From JAKVCB01 sp963578605 (GTDB lineage: Bacteria; Planctomycetota; Planctomycetia; Pirellulales; Lacipirellulaceae), in assembly GCA_963578605.1 (NCBI GenBank), contig CAUZEA010000125.1, positions 1-14,953 on the forward strand: 14,953 nucleotides of DNA. Reading direction: 5' to 3'. Within the stretch, counting starts at the first letter, position 1. The number at the start of each line of letters is the position of its first letter. Below the pieces are notes generated by a model. The model did not search any database and was not told where the DNA came from. It saw only the letters and a program-made list of their open reading frames with translations. Position numbers and translations under genes: made by a program. Below, in pieces: positions 1 to 7,323 of this stretch.

Positions 1-162
1 GCCATTCTCCCCTGGTACTCTGTTGGTCTGGTGCTGAAAAGCAAATTCCTATCAGTATCAGTATCAGTCAGTCACACCTACGTCGGCCAGGTAAAGCCAG
101 GTGCCAATGAGCGTTTCGCCAGCCCGGACGCGATCAGATAAGCTGTGGAACATCCTTCTGTC
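1..162. other. Non-coding stretch downstream of the large sialidase-like gene
   Basis: No reading frame here resembles a protein I recognise. It is the 3' flank of the leftward gene that ends at 163. The only visible structure is a short tandem hexamer at 51-72, listed separately. No strong hairpin followed by a T-run is apparent, so I cannot name a terminator. Confidence 0.5.
51..72. repeat. Short tandem repeat, three copies of ATCAGT plus CAGT
   Basis: ATCAGT occurs at 51-56, 57-62 and 63-68 and is followed by a partial copy (CAGT, 69-72). This is a simple-sequence tract in non-coding DNA. No function is suggested. Confidence 0.8.
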
Positions 163-2628
163 TTACTCCATCAAATCACTTCCCGTCAACCAAGTTCCGC
201 GAATCCAGGCAACGCCAAAAATGCCTTGGTAAGCTCCTGGGCGGATGGGAGGTGCTGTGTCATCCGTATAATCGACAACCAGGATGCGGCCGTCCTCCAT
301 TTCGACCCACCCCGAATAGCCCTGGTCATGGCTTACCGCCGAGGCATGAACTTCAATCATGTGGTCCAGCTGGTATTGATCGGGAAACTCGCCACTTGCG
401 GCTGACCATGACATTTCTTTGCGACCGGTGACGGGATCATCCAATACCAGACGAAACCCCTTCCACAAGCTGTAGCCAGTTATGTCCTCTCTCAGTTGGT
501 CTGGAAAGATGTTTGGCTGCTGCGAAGCCGTCTCGTTGCCGAAGGCGGTCAAGTATCGGCTATGCCTGGAGCGGTGCGTCACGCCCTCTTGCACGTTTTC
601 CGATTCCAGCACCTTCTCGCCGTCAACATACATGGTGACCTTGCCGGGCACGCGTACAAATCGGTAACTATGAAACTCTCCGGGAGCGATGGGGATATGT
701 TTCGATGGCTCGTTAACAAACAAAACGTGATCGGGAAAAATACGAAAAAGCCCAACATACGAAAGGGAAACGGTTGCCGCCCATCCGGCGTTTTCCACCA
801 CCTGAGCCTCGATGGTAAGGTCGATCTTGGACTGATCCGTGTCCAAAGGGCGCAGGCAATAGCGAGTACACTGGCCGCGGACCCCGTCGGAATCAATGTG
901 AAGCACATCGTCCTTGAGCCCCACACTATAATGGTCATTAAAGTGGACCCCAGCGGCCCTGTATGGCACGATGCTTTCCGGATCGGGATCGTCAATCCAG
1001 GCCCAAAGCGCGGACCGACCGCAGTTTGATCGAGACGTCACGAGCAGGCGGCCATCTCGCAGCAACCCGGCACAACTCCTACCCGATAGCTGGAATGGCA
1101 ACTCGTGCATTTCCCACGTCTTGCCACCATCCGCAGAGTAAAAACATGTCGAAGGAAGCTGGTCATCCCTCCATTCCCGCTCAATCATCATCAGCCGCCC
1201 GTCGGGCAAGAGAACAATCGTTGGCTCGTTCAAATGATGAGGGGGAAAGGATTTGACACCGCTCACCTTTTGCCAGATTACCCCTTCGTCTGTGGATCGC
1301 CAGATCTCGTTTTGGATCGGTTCTCCCGTGCCATCCTGATGGTTCCAATCCATCCACATGGTGGCTTTGAGCCAGGAACCATCCTCCAATTCAACGATCC
1401 GACTTTGTCCGCTGAGCGCATGATCCTTTGCCAGGTGCCACAGCTGGTCCGTCCATGACTGGCCGTTGTCGTAGCTACGGTAGGTAATGTCATCGATGAC
1501 CGTTTCACCATCTCGCTTGCGGCGCACGGCTGCCAACACCATCAGCGAACCGTCGCTGAGTTTCTGAATACGCGGTGCAAGCAGGCCATGCCCATAAACT
1601 CGAATTGGTTTTCCCCACGTGACTCCACCGTCGCGGCTACGCGAGACAAACAACCACCCGCCCCCACCGTGTTGGGGACCGTCGACCCACGCGCACACCA
1701 AAGTCCCATCATCGGCCTGGCAAACATCGGGAAATCCGTTCCATCGTGTCGGGTCTCGCTTCACCGTAGTGTGTCTTCCCGGTTGGGACCACACGGAACG
1801 CATCGATTGAAAGGTGAATCCTTGGCCCGGCGCGACGACGCGGCGCTTTTTCTCGAGTGGGTGACTCCGGATTTGCTCGGTCGCTGCAATTCTACTGGGA
1901 CTGACGATCAGATCCCGGATACCCGCTGCGCCGGGATATTGTTCGACACGAACATGATTGATCGTGGCCGCCTCGCTGTGGATTGGGGTATTCTCAGTGA
2001 TGAGATACCACTGGTCATCACCGCGCCCGCTAACAAAGACGCTGCAGTGTTTGGTCGTCAAGTCCAGCTCGATCTTGTAGTCGTAGGGCGTGTTGGGTCG
2101 GCAATACAGGCTGTAGAAGTCTATCCCGCCGGCGTTGACCCATGGGGTGATAAAAGCCTTATCCTCCCCTTTACGAAGATCATCGACCAATCCAAATTGG
2201 ATGACCGGAACGAATTGGTCGCCCGCTTGGTTTCCCAGAGTAACGACTTGCAGCAGCCTCGGCTGACTGCCCGTCTCTTTCTTCTCCGCATCGTCCTCGG
2301 ACTCCTCATCGGCCTGCTCGCGCAGCTCTGCCGCTGAGAATAATTCAAGCGTCTCATCGTCGACCGTTTTTTCCTTCTCAAGCAAAAACGTAGGCAACCC
2401 GTTTTTGAGCGGCACCGGATTGACAGGACACATATCAAACGTTGCGTAAACCTTAGCCTTGCCGGATATCGCAGTGATCGGCATTTCGTGGACGCGCAGT
2501 CCAAGCCCGCCTGCTTTCTCGCCATGCTGGTATTTAAACGAGCCCCGATTGTTTGCCGAGCATGTTGCGCTAAAGCTAACTACGCAAACCGTTGCAGCAA
2601 AAACACCATACGGTAGGTAATTTTTCAT
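163..2628 (-). CDS. Secreted sialidase/BNR-repeat family protein, 821 aa
   Basis: Probably an exported glycoside hydrolase-like protein of the sialidase (BNR/Asp-box) superfamily. Residues 1-25 form a signal peptide: Lys2, a hydrophobic core to about 21, and probable cleavage after CSA. The central propeller shows four Asp-box motifs (S-x-D-x-G-x-x-W type): SRDGGVTW near 333, SYDNGQSW near 386, STDEGVIW near 447 and SADGGKTW near 501. About 270 residues precede the propeller. A segment near 590-720 reads like a laminin-G/concanavalin-type sandwich, and the chain then returns to propeller-like sequence (GYSGWVEMEDGRILVVDY near 780). It is about twice the length of a minimal sialidase. The start is ATG at 2628, without a Shine-Dalgarno site. 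It is divergent from a sulfatase across about 97 bp, so the two may share a control region. Substrate is unknown. Planctomycete members of this family may not act on sialic acid, and I cannot confirm the full Arg triad. Confidence 0.85.
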   Translation of the reverse strand: MKNYLPYGVFAATVCVVSFSATCSANNRGSFKYQHGEKAGGLGLRVHEMPITAISGKAKVYATFDMCPVNPVPLKNGLPTFLLEKEKTVDDETLELFSAAELREQADEESEDDAEKKETGSQPRLLQVVTLGNQAGDQFVPVIQFGLVDDLRKGEDKAFITPWVNAGGIDFYSLYCRPNTPYDYKIELDLTTKHCSVFVSGRGDDQWYLITENTPIHSEAATINHVRVEQYPGAAGIRDLIVSPSRIAATEQIRSHPLEKKRRVVAPGQGFTFQSMRSVWSQPGRHTTVKRDPTRWNGFPDVCQADDGTLVCAWVDGPQHGGGGWLFVSRSRDGGVTWGKPIRVYGHGLLAPRIQKLSDGSLMVLAAVRRKRDGETVIDDITYRSYDNGQSWTDQLWHLAKDHALSGQSRIVELEDGSWLKATMWMDWNHQDGTGEPIQNEIWRSTDEGVIWQKVSGVKSFPPHHLNEPTIVLLPDGRLMMIEREWRDDQLPSTCFYSADGGKTWEMHELPFQLSGRSCAGLLRDGRLLVTSRSNCGRSALWAWIDDPDPESIVPYRAAGVHFNDHYSVGLKDDVLHIDSDGVRGQCTRYCLRPLDTDQSKIDLTIEAQVVENAGWAATVSLSYVGLFRIFPDHVLFVNEPSKHIPIAPGEFHSYRFVRVPGKVTMYVDGEKVLESENVQEGVTHRSRHSRYLTAFGNETASQQPNIFPDQLREDITGYSLWKGFRLVLDDPVTGRKEMSWSAASGEFPDQYQLDHMIEVHASAVSHDQGYSGWVEMEDGRILVVDYTDDTAPPIRPGAYQGIFGVAWIRGTWLTGSDLME

Positions 2629-2725
2629 AAGTATTGGTCTTCATGCGGTCGTTTGGTAAGTTCTCCACGCCCCGGCGGGCATCATATTCTATATCATACC
2701 GATATTCACCACGACTGTCTGGATC

Positions 2726-4135
2726 TTGCAATCGGTCTGGCCGCTGTTCGTCTTGCTGATTGGTTTTCTGTTCGTCGCCGCACTGACCTTTTGCACGTTT
2801 GCCATCGACCGCCGTCCAAATTTTGTGGTGATCTTTGCTGACGATGTGAGTTGCAGCGACTTTGGTACTTATGGGCATCCTCATATTCGAACCCCTCACA
2901 TCGATCGCCTGGCGGCGGAGGGAATTCGATTCGATGCTGCATTCTTGACTTGTAGTTCGTGTAGTCCCAGCCGTTCGAGCATCCTTACCGGGCGCTACCC
3001 ACACAACACCGGTGCGGCCAAATTGCACATGCCTCTGCCTGCGGACCAGGTGGTCCTGACCGGCTTGCTGAAGCAACACGGCTATTATACCGCTTCCGCG
3101 GGCAAATGGCACTTAGGCAAGGCGGCCGAAAAGCACTTCGACCTAATTGTCGGGGGATTGCCCAGCGGTTGTGAGCATTGGGTGGAAGTGTTAAGCGGTC
3201 GTCCGCAGGAAAAGCCGTTTTTTCTTTGGCTGGCGGCCTTCGACGCCCATCGAACGTATGAACCCAATACGGTCGATCCGCCGCACGATCCTGGTGACAC
3301 GGTGGTGCCACCCTTTCTTCCTGATGTCCCCGAGACGCGTGAAGACCTGGCCCTGTACTATGACGAGGTTTCCCGCTTGGACCACTACGTTGGCCAGGTC
3401 CTGGGAGCGCTTCGCGAAGCGGGAATTGCCGACAACACGTTTGTGTTGTTCATGGCCGACAATGGACGGCCGTTTCCGCGCTGCAAGACAACTTTGTACG
3501 ACTCTGGAATCCACACGCCACTGGTCGTGCGCTATCCCAAAGTCGTCACAGCAGGGTCGATCTGCGACAACCTGGTAAGCTCGATCGACATCGCACCGAC
3601 CATACTTCAACTGGCCGGTGTCGAGGTGCCCTCGAGTATGCAGGGCAGGTCGTTCACGCCACTTCTGTCCGATCCCACGGCGACTCTACGCGATTACGTA
3701 TTTGCCGAGCACAATTGGCATGACTACCAGTGCCACGAGCGGTCCGTGCGCGATCAGCGATACCTGTACATTCGCAACTCGCTGCCCCACCTGCCAGCCA
3801 CCCCACCCGCCGATGCCGTGATGAGCCCTACTTATGCTGCCATGCGCCAGCTCTTCTCCGCAGGCAAATTGACCCCGCCACAACAAAGCTGCTTTCTGTC
3901 ACCGCGCGTCGCGGAGGAGCTGTATGACGTGCAGGAAGACCCACATTGCCTGACAAACTTGGCATCCGCCGCGGACGGCGCAGCTACACTCGAGCGTATG
4001 CGTGCGGCGGTGGACGACTGGATCGAGCGTACAAACGATCGCTTTCCCGAATCCCCGACTCCGGACCGCTTTGATCGAAGCACGGGCGAACGTCTTATAA
4101 TCAGACTAGATATCCATTTCGTAAGTCCCTCGTAA
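2726..4135 (+). CDS. Exported S1-family sulfatase, heparan N-sulfatase (SGSH)-like, 469 aa
   Basis: Hydrolyses a sulfate ester or sulfamate on a sugar; by family resemblance it is close to N-sulfoglucosamine sulfohydrolase. It has paired metal-binding Asp39-Asp40 (FADD), the formylglycine motif C79-S-P-S-R83 followed by SILTGRYPH, GKWHLG at 126-131, and the second metal site ADNG at 244-247. ADNG sits within ADNGRPFPR and is followed by TTLYDSGIHTPLVVRYP, which is the hallmark of the SGSH-like branch. The N-terminus is a hydrophobic export segment (about 6-26). The only usable start is TTG at 2726: the frame is open from 2660, but it contains no ATG or GTG before the sulfatase domain. The gene is therefore either TTG-initiated or has lost its start. 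The Cys needs conversion to formylglycine by a maturase or sulfatase-modifying factor that is not encoded here. The last dozen residues (IIRLDIHFVSPS) look unlike the family and may be read-through into changed flanking DNA. Confidence 0.9.
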   Translation: MQSVWPLFVLLIGFLFVAALTFCTFAIDRRPNFVVIFADDVSCSDFGTYGHPHIRTPHIDRLAAEGIRFDAAFLTCSSCSPSRSSILTGRYPHNTGAAKLHMPLPADQVVLTGLLKQHGYYTASAGKWHLGKAAEKHFDLIVGGLPSGCEHWVEVLSGRPQEKPFFLWLAAFDAHRTYEPNTVDPPHDPGDTVVPPFLPDVPETREDLALYYDEVSRLDHYVGQVLGALREAGIADNTFVLFMADNGRPFPRCKTTLYDSGIHTPLVVRYPKVVTAGSICDNLVSSIDIAPTILQLAGVEVPSSMQGRSFTPLLSDPTATLRDYVFAEHNWHDYQCHERSVRDQRYLYIRNSLPHLPATPPADAVMSPTYAAMRQLFSAGKLTPPQQSCFLSPRVAEELYDVQEDPHCLTNLASAADGAATLERMRAAVDDWIERTNDRFPESPTPDRFDRSTGERLIIRLDIHFVSPS

Positions 4136-4388
4136 CACCTACGTCGTCTGGGGAATTTGGCGAATGGCCGGTGCCGTGCTGCCATACGCCATAAGCTCGA
4201 AACGGCTCCGATACGCTAACGAGATCCTTCGCGCTTCGTACTCACTCGCTCGCGCTTCGTGCTTGTATTAGTGCAAGTCGGCCAAACTCGAACCAGTCAA
4301 CGCAGACGTGTCGGGGCACTAGGATCTGTCCTTTAATGCTCTGTTGCTTCCGAAGCTCGGCAAAAGTTCCCTACTGCGGTAAATTAGG
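4136..4388. other. Convergent intergenic region between sulfatase and AT-rich sialidase gene
   Basis: No coding potential is recognised. The left two thirds are GC-rich and hold an 11-base direct repeat in a stretch rich in CGCTTCG and CTCGCT words. From about 4320 the base composition falls towards the AT-rich gene that follows, so the composition change begins before that gene's stop codon. Confidence 0.5.
4229..4260. repeat. Direct repeat TCGCGCTTCGT, two copies
   Basis: The 11-mer TCGCGCTTCGT is at 4229-4239 and again at 4250-4260, with CACTCGC-type sequence between. It may be part of a dispersed intergenic repeat, but only one locus is visible here. Confidence 0.55.
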
Positions 4389-4397
4389 CTATTTACC
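4378..4397 (-). terminator. Weak AT-rich hairpin overlapping the stop codon of the 4389-5609 gene
   Basis: GGTAAAT (4378-4384) and ATTTACC (4391-4397) pair perfectly around a six-base loop. The TAG stop of the leftward gene lies at 4389-4391, inside the hairpin. There is no T-run on the leftward strand after it, so intrinsic termination is doubtful. Confidence 0.25.
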
Positions 4398-5609
4398 ATA
4401 GAACCATTCAATACCAATACGAGCCAGGCGTATTCCGTCAATTGAATTACAAGTAATCAAAGCAATCTTACCGTTTTCTACAAATACTATGCTTGGATAA
4501 CCATAATCACGATAGACTCCTTCGGGATCACTGGTAATATTCCGATGGTGCTTCCATGTCTTACCTGCATCCTGTGATATGGCTGCTGTAAGGGGGGCTC
4601 TTACGTTGCCTAAAGGCAACTTAAGTTGAGCCACTTGTACTACTGGCTGCTCCTTTCCTTTGGCGCGTTCAGGACCTAAAGGATTATGACACCATACAGC
4701 CACAAGATCATTTGTTTCAGGGATTCGTGCTATGTCAAGGGGACTGGGTATAGAAGACGGAAGATCTTTAACAAGTTCGGGTTCTGACCAGCTTTCACCG
4801 TGATCCTTTGAGTAAGAGCGACAAAGATAACCCTCAAACGTACGGCAAAGCATTACTAAATCGCCGTTCTTCAATTCTGCAATAACCGGTTCTTCTGTAC
4901 CGCTATTGGGAGGCCCTTTAATATCTACTATATTTTTGCTGGGCCACCATGAGTACCCCCCATCGTCACTGTAAGCAGATAAGCTAACCAATCTTACGTT
5001 ATTTACCGGTGTTCTAGTGTCAAAGGGTAAAATTATTCTACCTGTAGAAAGCTGTATCAGACTGCCCGGCATTGCGCCACATTTCCCCGCCATAAAGTTT
5101 GTTATGCATAAGTGGGGAGTCCACGTTTTCATCTCATCTGAAGAGATACTGACATAGGTGTTCTCATAATAACCTTCTCTAGAAATTTGTGAGACTGTAG
5201 TTTTACTGCCTATGTCATAGTGAAAAAGAATGTTCCCATCTTTCAACCTCAAAAAACCAGGAGAGTGGTGAATTATTCCTGTTCCTACATTGGTTCTCAT
5301 TATAAAAGGTTTACTCCATGTTCTGCCAAGGTCGTATGATGTGCGGCCAGCGATCCCTCCATCAGGATTGTTTAGAAGTAAATTGCTTTCAAAGCCCTCG
5401 GATTTAAAGAACGAATACGCAAGCAACAGTGTTCCATTCTTTAATTGCAGAATATTTGCGTGCACTCCCCGATGTGTCTTATTTGCCCGCAGAGGTATTA
5501 TGACACCCTCGTCAAATAATGTGTCAGGCTCTGCAACAAGATGACCTGGAGCTATAAAGAGAAAGAGTGCCAAGCAAACAATTTTACATTTAGTCTGTGA
5601 TACCTTCAT
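4389..5609 (-). CDS. Secreted sialidase/BNR-repeat protein, 406 aa, AT-rich gene
   Basis: Likely an exported six-bladed propeller of the sialidase superfamily (exo-sialidase-like, GH33-type fold). The signal peptide is residues 1-26: Lys2/Lys7/Lys9, hydrophobic VCLALFLFIA, probable cleavage after LVA. Asp-box motifs are at 91-98 (SYDLGRTW), 156-163 (SSDEMKTW, degenerate), 214-221 (SDDGGYSW), 267-274 (SKDHGESW) and 345-352 (SQDAGKTW). Candidate active-site features are Arg47 before HANILQLKNGTLLLAY, Glu239-Glu240 before PVIAELKNGDLVMLCR (Arg256), and tyrosines 368 and 371 in YRDYGYPS. This is a complete single-domain length. The start is ATG at 5609 with GGGAG six bases upstream, a better ribosome site than most genes here have. 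Composition is clearly lower in GC (roughly 40-45% in sampled lines, with stretches near 30%) than in the neighbours (about 55-65%), suggesting recent acquisition. Substrate specificity cannot be read from the sequence. Confidence 0.85.
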   Translation of the reverse strand: MKVSQTKCKIVCLALFLFIAPGHLVAEPDTLFDEGVIIPLRANKTHRGVHANILQLKNGTLLLAYSFFKSEGFESNLLLNNPDGGIAGRTSYDLGRTWSKPFIMRTNVGTGIIHHSPGFLRLKDGNILFHYDIGSKTTVSQISREGYYENTYVSISSDEMKTWTPHLCITNFMAGKCGAMPGSLIQLSTGRIILPFDTRTPVNNVRLVSLSAYSDDGGYSWWPSKNIVDIKGPPNSGTEEPVIAELKNGDLVMLCRTFEGYLCRSYSKDHGESWSEPELVKDLPSSIPSPLDIARIPETNDLVAVWCHNPLGPERAKGKEQPVVQVAQLKLPLGNVRAPLTAAISQDAGKTWKHHRNITSDPEGVYRDYGYPSIVFVENGKIALITCNSIDGIRLARIGIEWFYGK

Positions 5610-5615
5610 GTTTTA

Positions 5616-5620
5616 CTCCC
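5616..5620 (-). promoter_or_regulatory. Shine-Dalgarno site for the 4389-5609 gene
   Basis: On the minus strand GGGAG is followed by six bases (TAAAAC) and then the ATG at 5609. This supports the chosen start and contrasts with several neighbouring genes that lack such a site. Confidence 0.6.
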
Positions 5621-5631
5621 ATAAACTGACG

Positions 5632-5668
5632 TTTCCCATTTAACTCTTTGAACCGGGATTTCCCATTT
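5632..5668. promoter_or_regulatory. 10-bp direct repeat upstream of the AT-rich sialidase gene, possible operator
   Basis: TTTCCCATTT occurs at 5632-5641 and at 5659-5668, with 27 bases between the copy starts (AAATGGGAAA on the gene's strand). It lies 23 to 59 bases upstream of the start codon, where a regulator could bind. Only the repeat itself is seen; a binding role is inference. Confidence 0.3.
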
Positions 5669-5766
5669 GGATGTACCTGAAACCGCTGCTATCTTCTGTT
5701 CAAATCAAATATAGGCGTCACGGACCGGGCCATTTGCATGCCGACGTGTGTTGTGTCCTTGCTGAT

Positions 5767-5883
5767 AACGTGTTTTAAAATTGATGTACGATGGCCTTCC
5801 AAGGCCGTCGCGAGAGGAAATCGCCGTGAATCGACGGCCTTGGAAGGCCATCGTACGGGGAGCATGGCATTTTAAAACACGTT
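5767..5883. repeat. Nested perfect inverted repeat (MITE- or REP-like element, possible terminator)
   Basis: There are two nested pairs of perfect arms. The outer 14-base arms are 5767-5780 (AACGTGTTTTAAAA) and 5870-5883. The inner 25-base arms are 5786-5810 and 5832-5856, around a 21-base loop. Each inner arm can also fold on itself, because GGCCTT and AAGGCC flank two bases at 5793-5806 and at 5836-5849. The element begins directly after the TAG stop (5884-5886) of the leftward arylsulfatase gene. It lies between that gene and the sialidase-like gene, so it could end transcription. The layered symmetry and sharp ends fit a small mobile repeat. No target-site duplication is evident. Confidence 0.75.
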
Positions 5884-7299
5884 CTAGGGCTTGCGGTCGA
5901 TTTCGTTTTTCCACCAGTCTGGCCCTTCGGCCATGACTTCGCGGTCGTGTTCGATCAGCGCTTGCTTGAGTTGGGTGAATTTCTCGGGATGTTTAGCCGA
6001 CAGTTCTGTCTGTTCCTGATTGTTGTCTCCAAGGTTATAAAGTTCGAACCGAGTCAGGTCGTGGCTTCCCAGGATTTTCCAGTCCCCGATGCGCATCGCC
6101 ACGCGGCGCGCGGGAGCGGCCAGATGGTTCCGCCAGTACAAAGGCTCGGTTCGCTCGATCGGATTTTGCTGGAACAACGGCAACATGCTGGCACCGTCGA
6201 TAGTGCGGTCAACAGGGAGTGGGATGTCCGCGATGTCGCAGATTGTGGTAAAGATGTCCGAACCGATCACGGGCTGGGCACTTTCCGTACCTGGTCGAAC
6301 ATGTCCCGGCCAGCGGATGATGCCGGGCACGCGGATGCCACCTTCCCAGGAGTGGCGCTTGCGACCACGCAGTCCCCCGGTCGATCCGCGCGTGCGTCCC
6401 TTCAGGCCGTCACCTTCCGGACCATTGTCAGAAGTAAATATGACAAAGGTGTTGTCACGGTAATTCATCTGGTCAAGTGCCTGCATCAAGGTCCCAAAGG
6501 CGTCGTCCAACTGGGTAATGTTGCCGTGGTGTTGGCGAAGGCCTTCGTCTCCGAGCTCCTCGTAGAAACGCATAAATCGTGGCGCTGACTCGATTGGCAA
6601 ATGAGGTTCATGGGTCCAGACGGTCAGAAAAAATGGTTTTGACCGGTCGCTACGGCCTTCCAGCCAACGAATGGCTTCTTCTACCACCAGCGGGGCGGAG
6701 AAGCCAACCAGCTCACCGACTTCCTGACCGTTGCGCACGAAGTTGCGAGGATTCTTGTGGTTAGGTGCCGCGTTGTTTTGCGTGGCGAACCAGTGGTCGT
6801 AGCCGTGGTCGCTCGGCTGAGGTTGCACATCACTGTTAAAATGTCCGTTAAGATGCCACTTACCCACATGACATGTGTCGTAGCCCCACTCTTTGAGCAA
6901 CTGGGCAATTGTGATTTCACTGTCCCGCAAATGGACACCCTTTCCTCCGAAACGCTCTACCTCGGTCACGTCGGGAATCCATCGCCAGACGCCGTTTCGG
7001 TAGGGGGTCCGGCCAGTGAGAATGGCGCTGCGCGACGGTGAGCAAACAGAACATGCGGAGTAGCATTGGGTCAATCGCACGCCTTCGCCAGCAAACCGGT
7101 CGAGGTTGGGCGACTGAATGACGGGATGACCATAGCAACCCAGGTCGCCCCACCCTTGATCATCGGCAAGAAAAATCACAAAGTTCGTGGGCGTTGCTGC
7201 CGCGACAGCTGATGACGTGATCACGGCATGGGACAACAATCCCAGGGTGATATATACTGATAAGGATGCCGTACGCCGGGGAAGATGATAGCTGTCCAT
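5884..7299 (-). CDS. Exported S1-family arylsulfatase, 471 aa
   Basis: Hydrolyses sulfate esters, probably on a polysaccharide or oligosaccharide outside the cytoplasm. The signal peptide is about residues 1-34 (Arg8-Arg9, hydrophobic SVYITLGLLSHAVI, Ala-rich cleavage zone). The family signature is complete: metal-binding LADDQGWGDLGCYGHP with Asp46-Asp47, formylglycine motif C86-S-P-S-R90 followed by SAILTGR, GKWHLNG at 146-152, H230 and H233 in THEPHLP, SDNGPE at 290-295, and a Lys/Arg-rich loop ending in WEGGIRVPGIIRWPG. The length is normal for S1 arylsulfatases. Start ATG 7299 is supported by GGAAGG five bases upstream. The family includes subfamilies with different sugar specificities, and I cannot assign one. 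It is divergent from the PVC-type haem protein with about 24 bases between start codons. The stop codon touches the inverted repeat at 5767-5883. It needs formylglycine maturation encoded elsewhere. Confidence 0.93.
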   Translation of the reverse strand: MDSYHLPRRTASLSVYITLGLLSHAVITSSAVAAATPTNFVIFLADDQGWGDLGCYGHPVIQSPNLDRFAGEGVRLTQCYSACSVCSPSRSAILTGRTPYRNGVWRWIPDVTEVERFGGKGVHLRDSEITIAQLLKEWGYDTCHVGKWHLNGHFNSDVQPQPSDHGYDHWFATQNNAAPNHKNPRNFVRNGQEVGELVGFSAPLVVEEAIRWLEGRSDRSKPFFLTVWTHEPHLPIESAPRFMRFYEELGDEGLRQHHGNITQLDDAFGTLMQALDQMNYRDNTFVIFTSDNGPEGDGLKGRTRGSTGGLRGRKRHSWEGGIRVPGIIRWPGHVRPGTESAQPVIGSDIFTTICDIADIPLPVDRTIDGASMLPLFQQNPIERTEPLYWRNHLAAPARRVAMRIGDWKILGSHDLTRFELYNLGDNNQEQTELSAKHPEKFTQLKQALIEHDREVMAEGPDWWKNEIDRKP

Positions 7300-7304
7300 T
7301 TGCG

Positions 7305-7310
7305 CCTTCC
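7305..7310 (-). promoter_or_regulatory. Shine-Dalgarno site for the arylsulfatase gene
   Basis: GGAAGG on the minus strand precedes the ATG at 7299 by five bases. It supports the arylsulfatase start. It would lie inside the coding region of the divergent gene if that gene began at the upstream ATG (7285), which favours the later start (7324) for that gene. Confidence 0.55.
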
Positions 7311-7323
7311 ATTAATTTCCTAC

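Noticed and set aside
1588..2337. Plus-strand open frame of 249 codons inside the large sialidase-like gene.
   Set aside because: It lies opposite a gene with signal peptide and Asp boxes. The translation resembles nothing, and long antisense frames are expected in GC-rich DNA.
2576..3112. Open minus-strand frame of 178 codons opposite the 5' part of the SGSH-like sulfatase.
   Set aside because: It is the shadow of a well-supported sulfatase and divergent gene start; its translation has low complexity and no recognisable motif.
74..4146. 12-mer ACACCTACGTCG present at 74-85 and at 4135-4146, each just past a gene end.
   Set aside because: Several shared 12-mers are expected by chance in 15 kb, and the surrounding bases do not match.
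7285..7323. Earlier ATG (7285) as start of the haem-dehydrogenase gene.
   Set aside because: It would overlap the arylsulfatase start and its GGAAGG site, and adds residues before a good basic-hydrophobic export signal that begins at the next ATG.
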